Shown here: one piece after another, positions 7,498-16,501 of the stretch | How positions within the stretch are numbered: position 1 is the first letter of the stretch | How the letters are laid out: every line of letters begins with the position of its first letter | Source of the DNA: Bacillota bacterium | GTDB lineage: Bacteria; Bacillota; Clostridia; Lachnospirales; Lachnospiraceae | NCBI GenBank assembly: GCA_023443225.1 | Contig: JAEZVF010000019.1 | Coordinates: 1-50,288, forward strand | Length of the DNA stretch: 50,288 nucleotides | Reading direction: 5' to 3' | The notes under the pieces: generated by a model | Seen by the model: only the letters and a program-made list of their open reading frames with translations | Databases searched by the model: none | What the model was told of the DNA's origin: nothing | Position numbers and translations under genes: made by a program

Positions 7498-9222
7498 ATG
7501 GCTGCCAATCGATATAGAAGCTATGTACAGAAATCAATTTTCCACTATATGTTTTCTATTATATTATTGCTTTTTATATTAGTTATTGCATTTCTGATCA
7601 TTAATATGGTATGGCTTACCAGAGTAGAAGGCCAGAGAAATAATACAAAAATTGCAGCGGTTTTAGATCAGGAAATAGTAAATTACAAAGATGGATTAAA
7701 TGCTTTTGTTACTGATTATCATATAATTAATGTATGTAAGCAGAAATCAAAGGAACAGACTCTGAAAGCTAATCGCATGCTCTATGATTTTTCTAATTCA
7801 AGGGAAATTCGTGGGGTTTTTATCCTTGTAGACTTACAAGGAAACATAATTTCCTCAAATCTGTATAAAGATAATCAAAATATATTTTTGCAAAGCTTTC
7901 TTCGTAAAAGTTTAATTAAACATATGCAGAATGCACCTGAAAAAACCTTTATTGTTCCAAGTCGTCTGAATTATTCCTATAATCAGACAGGAGATTTGAT
8001 TTTGAGCCGTACGGTTATGGATGGAGGAAAAGTAATTGGCTTTTTGTTCTTTGACTTGTTGGATGAAGAAATATATCAAGCTGTATACAAATACAACTTA
8101 GATGATGTGATTCTTACCGATGAGTATAATAATCTAATTTTTTCTATTGGAAGGCAAAGTGAGAATTCTATGGGAAAATATACTGTTGGAAGCTCTCAAT
8201 TTAAAGAAAAACAAGCAATTACGACGAAGATTAATGGAAAGTATTATCTCATAATAAGGAGTCCTCTTAGCTATAGTGAATTATATATTTATACATTGGT
8301 TTCTATAAATTTTCAATACAGTCTTTTTCGTTATGCTATTTCGTTTCTTATAGTTCTTGGATTAATAATGTTCATAATGCTTAAACATTTAGCCGTACTT
8401 ATTACTAATAAGAATTTATATGCGATAGACGAACTTCGGAAGGCAGTTATAAATATGGGAAAAGGTAACATGGAATACTCATTACGTCCTCATGTTTTTG
8501 AAGAATTTCAGGAGCTACATGATACCTTCCGGCAAATGGTGTTGCAGCGTGAAGAGCTTCAAAGAAGAAACAGTGAATTAACAGAAAGAGAAAGAGTAAT
8601 GGAAATAAAACAGCTGGAAGAACAGATTAATCCTCATTTTGTTTTTAATGTATTAGAAACACTTCGTTATGAGGTTTTGATTGATGCTAATAAAGCTTCT
8701 GAGATGATTATGGCATTTGCTAATATTATGCGTTATAGCATATATTATGGAGATACGGTTGTACCTCTTAAGACGGACATTGAGTATGTGAAGGATTATT
8801 TATTGTTACAAAAGATGCGTTATAATCGCCGGTTGACATATAACATTGACATTCCGAAAGAACTTATGGATTACAAAGTCCCCAAATTAGTGATTCAGCC
8901 AATTGTAGAAAATGCATTAAAACATGGCATGAAGAATGTTGATTCCATTCATGTAAAGATTACCGCTTTCATTTATAATGATTGCTTAAAGCTTATTGTA
9001 CAGGATAATGGAACGGGGATAGAATCAGAAATACTGGATAGATTAATAGAAGATTTAGAAAAAGAAGATGTATCCAAAGAGCACATTGGAATGTATAATT
9101 CTCACCGGGTTGTCCGACTGCTATATGGATCACCCTACGGGTTAAAAATAGAAAGTACCTATGGAAAAGGTACATTGGTAACTATTATCCTTCCAATAAA
9201 TAAGGGGAACGAGAATGCATAA
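7498..9222 (+). CDS. Sensor histidine kinase (YesM/HptS-like)
   Basis: The 574-residue membrane kinase senses an extracellular signal and phosphorylates the regulator that follows. It has an N-terminal membrane segment (about 13-35), a roughly 240-residue extracytoplasmic sensor region, a second membrane segment (about 277-298), a HAMP-like linker and a coiled region. The His_kinase motif QINPHFVFNVLETLR follows, with probable phospho-acceptor His380, then an HATPase domain (QPIVENALKHG, DNGTGI, GKGTLVTIILP). This architecture is shared by YesM-type carbohydrate sensors and staphylococcal HptS. The ORF overlaps the regulator by 8 bp. Its position after the importer suggests the pair controls it, perhaps with the binding protein as co-sensor. 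Confidence 0.9.
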   Translation: MAANRYRSYVQKSIFHYMFSIILLLFILVIAFLIINMVWLTRVEGQRNNTKIAAVLDQEIVNYKDGLNAFVTDYHIINVCKQKSKEQTLKANRMLYDFSNSREIRGVFILVDLQGNIISSNLYKDNQNIFLQSFLRKSLIKHMQNAPEKTFIVPSRLNYSYNQTGDLILSRTVMDGGKVIGFLFFDLLDEEIYQAVYKYNLDDVILTDEYNNLIFSIGRQSENSMGKYTVGSSQFKEKQAITTKINGKYYLIIRSPLSYSELYIYTLVSINFQYSLFRYAISFLIVLGLIMFIMLKHLAVLITNKNLYAIDELRKAVINMGKGNMEYSLRPHVFEEFQELHDTFRQMVLQREELQRRNSELTERERVMEIKQLEEQINPHFVFNVLETLRYEVLIDANKASEMIMAFANIMRYSIYYGDTVVPLKTDIEYVKDYLLLQKMRYNRRLTYNIDIPKELMDYKVPKLVIQPIVENALKHGMKNVDSIHVKITAFIYNDCLKLIVQDNGTGIESEILDRLIEDLEKEDVSKEHIGMYNSHRVVRLLYGSPYGLKIESTYGKGTLVTIILPINKGNENA

Positions 9223-9988
9223 GGTATTGATTGTAGAAGATGAAGATATTATGCGAAAAGGCTTAATGTTTACGCCTAATTGGCAAGAGGTTGATTGTAT
9301 TGTAGTAGGAGAGGCAGAAAATGGAAAAGAAGGTTTAGAAAAAATTAAAAAATACCAGCCAGACATTGTTATTGTAGATATTAATATGCCAGTAATGGAT
9401 GGATTGGAAATGTTGGAAAAAAGTATTAGAGAAAACGTATATGATGCTATAATAGTATCTGGATATGGAGAATTTGAATATGCAAGAAGAGGAATTAGCT
9501 TAGGTGTTTCAGAATACCTGCTAAAGCCAGTTACTTATTCTAAACTGTATGAGGCTATTCGAAAAATTCAGGCCAAGAGAAATGTGGATACGAAAATTCA
9601 GAATGCAATTCACCAGATTGATGTTGAAAAGAAAAAGTACGGAATTTTGGAATTTGAAGAGAAAAAAACGGGAAATCGTTATATAGATTATATGATTCAA
9701 GCAATTCATGATAATTATTCTACACGACTGGTTCTTTCTGATATTAGTGAGCAATGTAAAGTATCCTGCACATATCTAAATGTAAAATTTAAGGAAGAAA
9801 CAGGGTATACATTTAATGATTATTTAAACCGATACCGTATCCAAAAAGCAGTGGATTTGTTAAGGGAAAATCAGTATAAAATTTATGAAATTGCAGAAAT
9901 GGTTGGTTTTTCTGATTATAAATATTTTATAAAGGTTTTTAAAAAATATACCGGTAGTTCTCCAGCACGTTTCATAAACAATAGCTAA
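9215..9988 (+). CDS. Response regulator with AraC-type output (YesN/HptR-like)
   Basis: The 257-residue cytosolic transcription factor has an N-terminal receiver with phospho-acceptor Asp55 (IVIVDINMPVMDG), acidic residues near the N-terminus (VEDED) and the receiver lysine in YLLKPV. A short linker leads to two helix-turn-helix units at the C-terminus (about 155-255), ending FSDYKYFIKVFKKYTGSSPARF, the standard AraC signature. YesN-type regulators are often longer because of a central domain; this one is compact, like HptR. Its start overlaps the kinase end, so stoichiometric co-expression is expected. A good terminator follows at 10119-10161. Confidence 0.92.
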   Translation: MHKVLIVEDEDIMRKGLMFTPNWQEVDCIVVGEAENGKEGLEKIKKYQPDIVIVDINMPVMDGLEMLEKSIRENVYDAIIVSGYGEFEYARRGISLGVSEYLLKPVTYSKLYEAIRKIQAKRNVDTKIQNAIHQIDVEKKKYGILEFEEKKTGNRYIDYMIQAIHDNYSTRLVLSDISEQCKVSCTYLNVKFKEETGYTFNDYLNRYRIQKAVDLLRENQYKIYEIAEMVGFSDYKYFIKVFKKYTGSSPARFINNS

Positions 9989-10118
9989 TTTTAAAGAAAA
10001 CGACTACCTTCCAAGAATGTAGAAGTATGAAGAGCAGCAAAGTATTCTTGAAGGAAGACGCAGTTATTCATAGACGGATCATAATGCAACCTTTCTTCAA
10101 AAATATCAAAAAAGTATT

Positions 10119-10161
10119 AAAAGGGGATGTGCCAATTTTTTTAATATGTACATCTCCTTTT
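10119..10161 (+). terminator. Rho-independent terminator of the kinase-regulator operon
   Basis: Arms AAAAGGGGATGT and ACATCTCCTTTT (one G-U pair) end in a T-rich run. It lies 130 bp after the regulator stop. A second, imperfect CTTCC/GGAAG hairpin lies nearer to the gene (about 10010-10055). Confidence 0.75.
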
Positions 10162-10256
10162 TGTTATGATTTTACATCATTTTCTAGTTATATTGCATGA
10201 TCTGTTCCAACAGTATCTTATGGCTCTATAATACTCTCTCTAGGTTCAAGTTTCTT

Positions 10257-11105
10257 CTATATCATTGAATCCGCTGTTTCATATGGCAATTTCGCTTTAT
10301 ATTTTGTTATTCCGATAGGGTCATCCATTCCAAATACTATCCAATCATTTTCTTTCGGAGAACCGAAACATATTTCAACATTTACAGCTGTTATATCGAA
10401 AATCATTGACCATAACGTTCCAAACCCTTTGCTATAATAGTGGCAACAAGCGCCTTCCGGAATAGTGTCAGAATGAATATTCCGTATAGTTGATTTATTA
10501 ATGCATGGAATAGCCATATCCAGCCTTTCTTTTGTAATGTTATGACGAGTAACCGAATGCCACTTTCTATTGATATCGTATTGAATCATTTCTGGTAAGG
10601 TATAATGGTTTGTAGCACACAAATATTTTTCAATTGTATTTGAATTAACTTGCTCTATACTCTTTTTTGAACATGCAACTTCAACAAGAGCTGCTTCTCC
10701 GTTTTTATCGGTAATAATTAAATTGATATTATCTGATATTGGCACATTGTTTATAAAATCAATGGATTCCTTTACTGTTTTTAAGCTATCAAGAATTGTT
10801 CTAATAACTGCCCAAAACTTAAATCCATATTCTTTAGGGTTTGACCCTGGAACACCTGCAGAAAATGTCACACAAAGACCATGTTCATTTATTTCTTCTG
10901 CTGCCATAGTCATTCTTCTTTTACGAGTATAATCAAATGGTGTCTCTCCTACAATAGCCAGAAAAATCCTTTGAAAATGATATTTTGAGAAATATGTCTG
11001 AGCAGCTATATCATCTAATGTAATATCACTTTTAATATTCAGTTCGATAAAATCAATAGATTGTTGTATTCTATGAAAATAATCATTTTTGTTATCATAT
11101 GACAT
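10257..11105 (-). pseudogene. Chimera: AraC helix-turn-helix fused to part of a C45-type acyltransferase/hydrolase
   Basis: Residues 1-70 are the first part of an AraC DNA-binding region (QSIDFIELNIKSDITLDDIA, FSKYHFQRIF, TPFDYTRKRR). From about residue 72 the sequence changes to INEHGLCVTFSAGVPG, then FWAVIRTILDSLKTVKESIDF and GEAALVEVACSK. This is the middle and C-terminal part of peptidase C45/acyl-CoA:6-APA acyltransferase-like Ntn hydrolases. The catalytic N-terminal Cys segment of such an enzyme and the rest of the AraC protein are both missing. The open frame across the join argues for an internal deletion that fused two neighbouring genes. Hydrolase activity is not expected. A real fusion protein is less likely. 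Confidence 0.7.
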
Positions 11106-11357
11106 TTTTGCTATCTCCAGTGTATTACTTCAAAATTTAATCTTTATATCATTTTTTGATTAAGTTGATATTATCACTTGAAGAGTTAAAATTCAACTTG
11201 TTGACCTTAAACGTCTATAATGATGAAGAAGGTGATGATAGTATTTTAAATATAAAAGAAATGTTAAGGGTGACATATGACCTCAATAAGCAATAAAGTA
11301 TTCCATGAAACGTTGCGCATTCTTTATATTATGCATGGTTACTGAGAATTAATTTAA

Positions 11358-11843
11358 CTATTTAGGCAACTTCTTCTTTATAATATTTTGATAGTTTGGG
11401 GGAAGTTCATAACTTTCAAGATGTTCAAATTTTTTAAGCTTAACCCCATCTATATCTATAGTAAAAGTAATCCTGTCACGTCCAACACTTATATGAGGGC
11501 CAACATATGGTTGCACTTCTAGAACTATTGTAAACGAATAATTTAATTTAGGAGTCCTTTCGATTTTAATAAATTTGTATGAATAAGGTGCTTCGCCAGG
11601 CAGATATGTCATATATTCACCATAATAATTATCTATTGATTTTCCTACATAGGGATATAGCATAGTAATAAATAAGTCATAATATAATTGCTCTTTTGGT
11701 TTCTTAGTTATAATTTGGTTATTTTCCGAACCAAATTGAACTTCTGCTCTAGACAAATTAGTGTTTCTACTTGATACCATAGACGTACTCACTGATACTA
11801 TTAAAATAAATGTCATAGAAGCAACTATTAGTATTTTTTTCAT
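11358..11843 (-). CDS. DUF3888 domain-containing exported protein
   Basis: The 161-residue protein has an N-terminal hydrophobic segment (KKILIVASMTFILIVSVSTS) that is a signal peptide or anchor. The following domain contains LFITMLYPYVGKSIDNYYGEY and PYVGPHISVGRDRITFTI and ends in YELPPNYQNII. That pattern matches DUF3888 proteins of Bacillus and Clostridium, whose role is unknown. ATG 11843 was chosen because GGAGGTGA lies eight bases upstream; an in-frame TTG at 11858 overlaps that site. It appears monocistronic, flanked by AT-rich intergenic DNA. Confidence 0.8.
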   Translation of the reverse strand: MKKILIVASMTFILIVSVSTSMVSSRNTNLSRAEVQFGSENNQIITKKPKEQLYYDLFITMLYPYVGKSIDNYYGEYMTYLPGEAPYSYKFIKIERTPKLNYSFTIVLEVQPYVGPHISVGRDRITFTIDIDGVKLKKFEHLESYELPPNYQNIIKKKLPK

Positions 11844-12199
11844 AGACTTCACCTCCAAAGAACCTAATATTATAATTTCCTTACAGGGAAGTATTTATTA
11901 ATTTGTAATCCTTAAAATAATATTTACTTAATCAGTAAAAATTTATATTCAGATAAAATAATTCTAAGTCTTAACAATTTGTTGTTGTAAAATCAATTCC
12001 ATTGCTTCTAGTTCGGTGTATACCTACTCCCGCGAACAAAGAACTTAATGGGTTAGTTTACATATGTAAAGAATTAAGCAAAGGCATTGATGTTGAGATA
12101 TACCATATTTTATAATATAATGGAGCTTGTATAAATTTACTTTAAACAAAGAACGTAAGCTGTAATTTGGTTGATAGACTAAAATCAAAGAAGGTAATT
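11844..12199. other. Intergenic region between divergent DUF3888 and beta-helix genes
   Basis: About 350 bp of AT-rich DNA with no supported gene. A -10-like TATAAT lies near 12113 in ATTTTATAATATAATGG, a plausible promoter for the rightward gene. CGAACAAAGAACTTAA (12033) and AACAAAGAACGTAA (12145) form a loose direct repeat. Nothing else stands out. Confidence 0.4.
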
Positions 12200-14323
12200 A
12201 TGATGAAACGATTTAAACAGATTGCTATCTTGATAATTGTTATAACTTTGTGTTTTGAAACACTGCCTTTTTCGCAACTCAATTACCTTGCCTTTGGTGC
12301 AACCAAAAAGCAGGAGTATACAGATGTGGAATTACAGCGGGCGGTGAGTTTGGGCATAGGAAGTTATGCTGGAAATGTACAGATTACTCATGAACAGTTC
12401 TTTAAAATGCTAGATTGTGTCGTAAAGCTGGCAAACCCTCAGAAGTTAGTAGCTTGGCAGTCCAAATACAAGAAAGCCAGAAATTCAAAATATAAAATGA
12501 GTCGTGCAGATGGAATGGTGGCAGTATATCTTGCAGCTGAAACCTTAGGAGATACCTATTGCCAGTACACTGATCCGGATGCTTGGGATAAGCTTAATAA
12601 TAAAATGGGCGAACGTTGGGAAGCATTCACAGTAGGTCAAGACTTAATTGAAGAAACAAGAAAACCTACGGTTGTGGGTCCCAAATGGGAACAGAAGACG
12701 GCAGCTTCTTATTTTTTGAGTTTTGGTAGATTGTCTATGTATAATGATAAGCCCTTATTTGATTATGATGTCAAAAGCAACTCGATGAGAACCAATCAAC
12801 CATTCCTCTATTGGGAGGCTTTAAAGGCAGCATTAAGGCTCCATGATTCTAACTTGCCTACAGAAAAGGCGAAACTCAGCGAAGCAGATAAAGCAATATT
12901 GAAAAAGGCTGAAGACATGAAGTTAGCTATTTTAAATAACCAAGATTCATTAATATCAAATGGTAAGACTTATTATATATCCAATCAAGGCAATGATCAA
13001 AACGATGGCTTAAGCCCGGAACGCCCTTGGGCAACCTTAACAAAAGTGAATGAAGCTGAACTAATACCCGGAGATACGGTTTACTTTCAACGTAACGGAT
13101 TATGGCGCGGACATATAAAGGGTAAAGATGGAGTGAATTATTCAGCATATGGAACAGGCGCCAAGCCAAAAATTTACGCGTCTCCGGAAAATGGTGCAGA
13201 CCCCGATAAGTGGCATTTGCTAACGGGTACCAATAATATTTGGGTTTACTATAAACCTATTCCTGACTGTGGTTCAGTGGTATTTAATAATGGTAGCAGT
13301 TGGGCTGAGAAGAATATGCCTTACTGGAATGGCGAGAAATATGTTGACTACAAAAACTCTTTAGGTAATGTTATGAAGGCCGATCCCAAAAAGTTGCCCA
13401 ACCTGTATTTTTTTAGTGCCGTGGATCTCAGTGGAGAGGCTCTGCCAGTGTACATGTGGGAAAAGACCCAACGAACAGGCCTTCTTTACTTAAGGTGCGA
13501 TGCAGGAAATCCTGGTTCGGTTTATAATTCCATAGAGTTCTCTGTTGTAACAGAAGACTTGATGGTTTTTAAAGTCGGTAAGAACAGTATTGTTGACAAT
13601 CTATGCATCATGTATGGCGGCAATAACGGTATCGGCTTTGGAGAAAACTCCACGATACAGAATTGTGAAGTTGCTTGGGCTGGCGGTATGCTACATCGAT
13701 ATTATGAAGTGAATGGACAACCAATCGTCATATGTGCAGGTGATGGCATTAATACGTCAAACTATGGCAATACAGCAATTAATAATTATGTACACCATTG
13801 TTTTGATCACGGAATCATTGTTGGAGAAACCGGTTTTTTAGGATGGTATGATGAAAAGCACGGACATTTAATCGCAAAAAATAACATTATTGAGTATTGT
13901 AATGCAGGACTAAGCCTAACCATTTGGGAGCCCTATGATGGCGTGCATAAATATGTGGATACGCTCATACAGGGAAACTATGTCCTCTATTCGGGTTATG
14001 GTTGGAGTTATCAGCAGCACTTTAGACTTTCTGGCGAGAGTGATGATATAATTGCCAGCTCATTGCTGTTTCAAGGCTATGTAGCCAATGAAAATACGAG
14101 AGTAATAGACAATGTCTTTTATATGGCGAAAGCTGCTCTAGTCATGCTTCCTATTAATCGTGACTATATGCCAAGTTTCCGTGGCAACACATATGCCCAG
14201 TATCCGTATGGTAAGTTGACCTTATGGCTAAGTCCGTATGAGAATTATAAACGTTTTAACTCAGTAGCGGATCAATACATTAAAACTTTCATAGGCGATA
14301 AGAAGCCAACTATCCTTTATTAG
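12200..14323 (+). CDS. Secreted right-handed beta-helix protein (pectate-lyase-like) with SLH-like N-terminus
   Basis: This 707-residue exported protein is probably polysaccharide-active. A signal peptide (MMKRFKQIAILIIVITLCF..., ending near AFGA) precedes a region of about 200 residues with degenerate SLH-like helices (DVELQRAVSLGI, MSRADGMVAVYLAAETLG). From about residue 260 a beta-helix begins with YYISNQGNDQNDGLSPERPW, the usual entry of PL9/pectate-lyase-like or parallel beta-helix proteins. Typical rungs follow (NSIVDNLCIMYGGNNGI, NSTIQNCEVAWAGG, NNYVHHCFDHGI). Catalytic residues cannot be assigned by eye, so lyase, hydrolase and binding roles remain open. The ATG at 12200 has AAGGTAA upstream and begins a proper signal peptide; a TTG 33 bases earlier is less likely. 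Confidence 0.75.
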   Translation: MMKRFKQIAILIIVITLCFETLPFSQLNYLAFGATKKQEYTDVELQRAVSLGIGSYAGNVQITHEQFFKMLDCVVKLANPQKLVAWQSKYKKARNSKYKMSRADGMVAVYLAAETLGDTYCQYTDPDAWDKLNNKMGERWEAFTVGQDLIEETRKPTVVGPKWEQKTAASYFLSFGRLSMYNDKPLFDYDVKSNSMRTNQPFLYWEALKAALRLHDSNLPTEKAKLSEADKAILKKAEDMKLAILNNQDSLISNGKTYYISNQGNDQNDGLSPERPWATLTKVNEAELIPGDTVYFQRNGLWRGHIKGKDGVNYSAYGTGAKPKIYASPENGADPDKWHLLTGTNNIWVYYKPIPDCGSVVFNNGSSWAEKNMPYWNGEKYVDYKNSLGNVMKADPKKLPNLYFFSAVDLSGEALPVYMWEKTQRTGLLYLRCDAGNPGSVYNSIEFSVVTEDLMVFKVGKNSIVDNLCIMYGGNNGIGFGENSTIQNCEVAWAGGMLHRYYEVNGQPIVICAGDGINTSNYGNTAINNYVHHCFDHGIIVGETGFLGWYDEKHGHLIAKNNIIEYCNAGLSLTIWEPYDGVHKYVDTLIQGNYVLYSGYGWSYQQHFRLSGESDDIIASSLLFQGYVANENTRVIDNVFYMAKAALVMLPINRDYMPSFRGNTYAQYPYGKLTLWLSPYENYKRFNSVADQYIKTFIGDKKPTILY

Positions 14324-14421
14324 CATTTCCAGTGAAGTAACATAAACATTGAATTTGTGGAGATAGAGCGGTTCTGTTATAGTTATCATTATTATAAGCT
14401 ATGAGGGTATAAACATGAAGT

Positions 14422-14452
14422 AAAGAAATACGAGGAATCGTAGCATTTCTTT
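14422..14452 (+). terminator. Weak hairpin terminator after the beta-helix gene
   Basis: AAAGAAAT and ATTTCTTT pair, with an inner CG/CG step, about 100 bp after the stop; the 3' arm itself supplies the T-run (TTTCTTTTG). Confidence 0.5.
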
Positions 14453-14493
14453 TGCGTTAGTACTAGTACTTTCATTTAAAACGGAGGTCGAAT

Positions 14494-14985
14494 GTGCAAA
14501 TAGAAACAAAGCGACTAATTATATGTTTATTATCGAATGATGAAATGCAGAAGATAATTGACAGCGAAGAAAATCAGGAAATGAAACAAGCATACACTGA
14601 AATGCTTGATGGATGTATAAAATCACCGGAATATCGTATTTGGAATGCGATATGGATAATGAAGTTAAAAGATATTCCTGATACTACAATAGGTGATTTA
14701 AGCTTTAAGGGGCTCGGAACTGATGGAACGGTTGAAATTGGATATGGTATAAAGAAGGAGTTTGAAGGCAAAGGATTTATGACGGAAGCTGTGACAGCTA
14801 TGAGTGTATGGGCATCACAGCAGGAAGGAGTGTTTTCTGTTGAAGCAGAAACAGATGCGAATAACATTGCTTCTCAGAAAGTTCTCCAGAAAGCAGGTTT
14901 TATTCCCAATGGAATTATTGGAGCAGAAGGTCCTAGATATATATGGAAAGGCAAATACTGTTGGCAATCCAGACCGAATCATTAA
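14494..14985 (+). CDS. GNAT-family N-acetyltransferase (RimJ/RimL-like)
   Basis: The 163-residue cytosolic acetyltransferase would transfer acetyl from acetyl-CoA to an amine, peptide or small molecule. The RimJ/RimL-type N-terminus (IETKRLIICLLSNDEM), GDLSFKG, the acetyl-CoA pyrophosphate loop IGYGIKKEFEGKGFMTEAV and the late NNIASQKVLQKAGF are clear. The GTG start follows GGAGGTCG at ideal spacing. Substrate is unknown. It appears to stand alone; an open frame without a start (about 15004-15108) follows and may be debris. Confidence 0.88.
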   Translation: MQIETKRLIICLLSNDEMQKIIDSEENQEMKQAYTEMLDGCIKSPEYRIWNAIWIMKLKDIPDTTIGDLSFKGLGTDGTVEIGYGIKKEFEGKGFMTEAVTAMSVWASQQEGVFSVEAETDANNIASQKVLQKAGFIPNGIIGAEGPRYIWKGKYCWQSRPNH

Positions 14986-15116
14986 CAAACGGTTTGATTA
15001 TTAGTTAAATGACCATTTATTTGGATTAAAATGGTGGGACAGTGATTACAAAATGATTTTTAATTATCTTGAGGTTCTGTGCAGTGCCGACCTTAAAAAA
15101 AGGAGATAAAATTAGC

Positions 15117-15320
15117 GTGTACTCAAAAGAAGAACTATTTGAAGCCAAACGGCAGATCGATTCAACCATTCACAAATTAAAAGAAACAGTGAGAACCCTT
15201 TCAGAAAAAGAAAACCCTGATAGATATAAGTCGCAAATCACCCTAGCGAAAAGACGAATAACCGCCTTTCAACTTGCAGTAGATTTGATAGAAAACGAAC
15301 TTGAAAACATGGAGAGATAA
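15117..15320 (+). CDS. Small helical protein of unknown function
   Basis: The 67-residue product is almost wholly charged and helical (FEAKRQIDSTIHKLKETVRT, then AKRRITAFQLAVDLIENELE), with a coiled-coil look and no membrane segment. I do not recognise a family. GTG 15117 was chosen because AAAAAGGAGA precedes it and the predicted helix starts there; an in-frame ATG at 15069 lacks a ribosome site. It ends 5 bp before a DUF4180 gene, so the two are co-transcribed and may act together. Confidence 0.65.
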   Translation: MYSKEELFEAKRQIDSTIHKLKETVRTLSEKENPDRYKSQITLAKRRITAFQLAVDLIENELENMER

Positions 15321-15325
15321 CAGTT

Positions 15326-15694
15326 ATGAAAATAGAAACAGTAGTGAAAAACGGAGCGAAGATAGCTATTGTGAACAACAAAGATGTCTTGATATCAGAT
15401 GTGCAATCTGCACTGGATTTTGTGATGAGTGTTTATTATGAAATGGACAGCCATGCTATAGTTATAAACAAGGAGGCTATTGCTGGTGATTTTTTTGTTT
15501 TAAGCACAGGATTAGCAGGCGATATTTTACAAAAACTCGTGAACTATCAGTTTAAGCTTGCTATCGTGGGTGACTATTCAGGATATACAAGCAAGCCACT
15601 CAGGGATCTTATATATGAATGCAATAAAGGAAGGGACGTCTTCTTTGTATCTTCAGAAGAAGATGCTATTGAGAAATTGAGCAGAATTGTATGA
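15326..15694 (+). CDS. DUF4180 domain-containing protein
   Basis: The 122-residue cytosolic protein matches DUF4180 in pattern: IAIVNNKDVLISDVQSALDFVMSV, IVINKEAIAGDFFVLSTGLAGDILQK, FKLAIVGDYSGYTSKPLRDLIYECNKG and FFVSSEEDAIEKL. The alternating helices and strands resemble a STAS-like fold, but no biochemical role is established. The gene lies 5 bp after the small helical protein and is probably translationally coupled to it. Neighbours further on are independent, so context does not assign a job. Confidence 0.82.
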   Translation: MKIETVVKNGAKIAIVNNKDVLISDVQSALDFVMSVYYEMDSHAIVINKEAIAGDFFVLSTGLAGDILQKLVNYQFKLAIVGDYSGYTSKPLRDLIYECNKGRDVFFVSSEEDAIEKLSRIV

Positions 15695-15752
15695 AGCGGA
15701 AAAAGATACACATGGAGATTAAGAAAATAGATTGGGGTGAGAAATACTTAGT

Positions 15753-16457
15753 ATGGAACATAAAATCATACCACTTACTATAACAATGTTATTTGGTAAT
15801 ATTGAAAATACCATTCATCCAACTTTACTTTTGGATAAGGAATCTATAGTGCTTGTTGATTGTGGATTTGTTGGTTCTCTTCCTGTGATTGAAAAGGAAT
15901 TACAGAAATATGGAATTTCTGCAAAACAGATAACAGATATTATACTAACACACCATGATCATGACCATATGGGAGCAGTAGCTGCCTTTAAGAAATTAAA
16001 TCCCAAAATTAAAATTCATGCTTCAGCTAAGGAAGCGCCTTATATCTCAGCCCAAGAAAAACCCTTAAGATTAAATCAAGCGGAAGAAATGCAGAAAGTG
16101 CTTCCATTTGAACAAAAGGCTTTTGGAGAGGCTTTTTGTGAGATGCTACGTCGGGTTGAGCCAGTACAAGTTGATTGGTTACTATACGGTGATGAAGTTT
16201 TAAATTGGTGTGGAGGTTGCCAAGTAATTTTAACACCAGGACATACACCTGGGCATATCTCGTTATTTATGAAAGAAAAAAATATTATAATTACTGGTGA
16301 TGCCATTGCTTTGGAAGATGGGGTTCCTGTTATTGCAAACCCACAATTTACACTAGACTTAGAAAAAGCAAGGGAATCCATGGAGAAGTTATTAGATATT
16401 AAGGCAGATGCCTATTTCTGTTATCATGGAGGAGAAAATCTAAATGGAATAAAATAG
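15753..16457 (+). CDS. Metallo-beta-lactamase-fold hydrolase
   Basis: The 234-residue cytosolic metal hydrolase carries the HHDHDH metal site at residues 67-72 (LTHHDHDHMGAVAAF), the downstream ligand in TPGHTPGHISLF and a bridging Asp in ITGDAI, with a last His in CYHGG. The family includes glyoxalase II, lactonases and many uncharacterised esterases; nothing distinguishes them here. The ribosome site GGGGTGAG is rather far from the ATG. The gene lies 44 bp before an MFS transporter gene and may share its transcript, which could mean transport and hydrolysis of one compound, but this is only inferred. Confidence 0.85.
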   Translation: MEHKIIPLTITMLFGNIENTIHPTLLLDKESIVLVDCGFVGSLPVIEKELQKYGISAKQITDIILTHHDHDHMGAVAAFKKLNPKIKIHASAKEAPYISAQEKPLRLNQAEEMQKVLPFEQKAFGEAFCEMLRRVEPVQVDWLLYGDEVLNWCGGCQVILTPGHTPGHISLFMKEKNIIITGDAIALEDGVPVIANPQFTLDLEKARESMEKLLDIKADAYFCYHGGENLNGIK

Positions 16458-16501
16458 GTTGTGTCGTGAAGTATAGAAATAGTTGTAGAATGGAGAAACC
16501 A

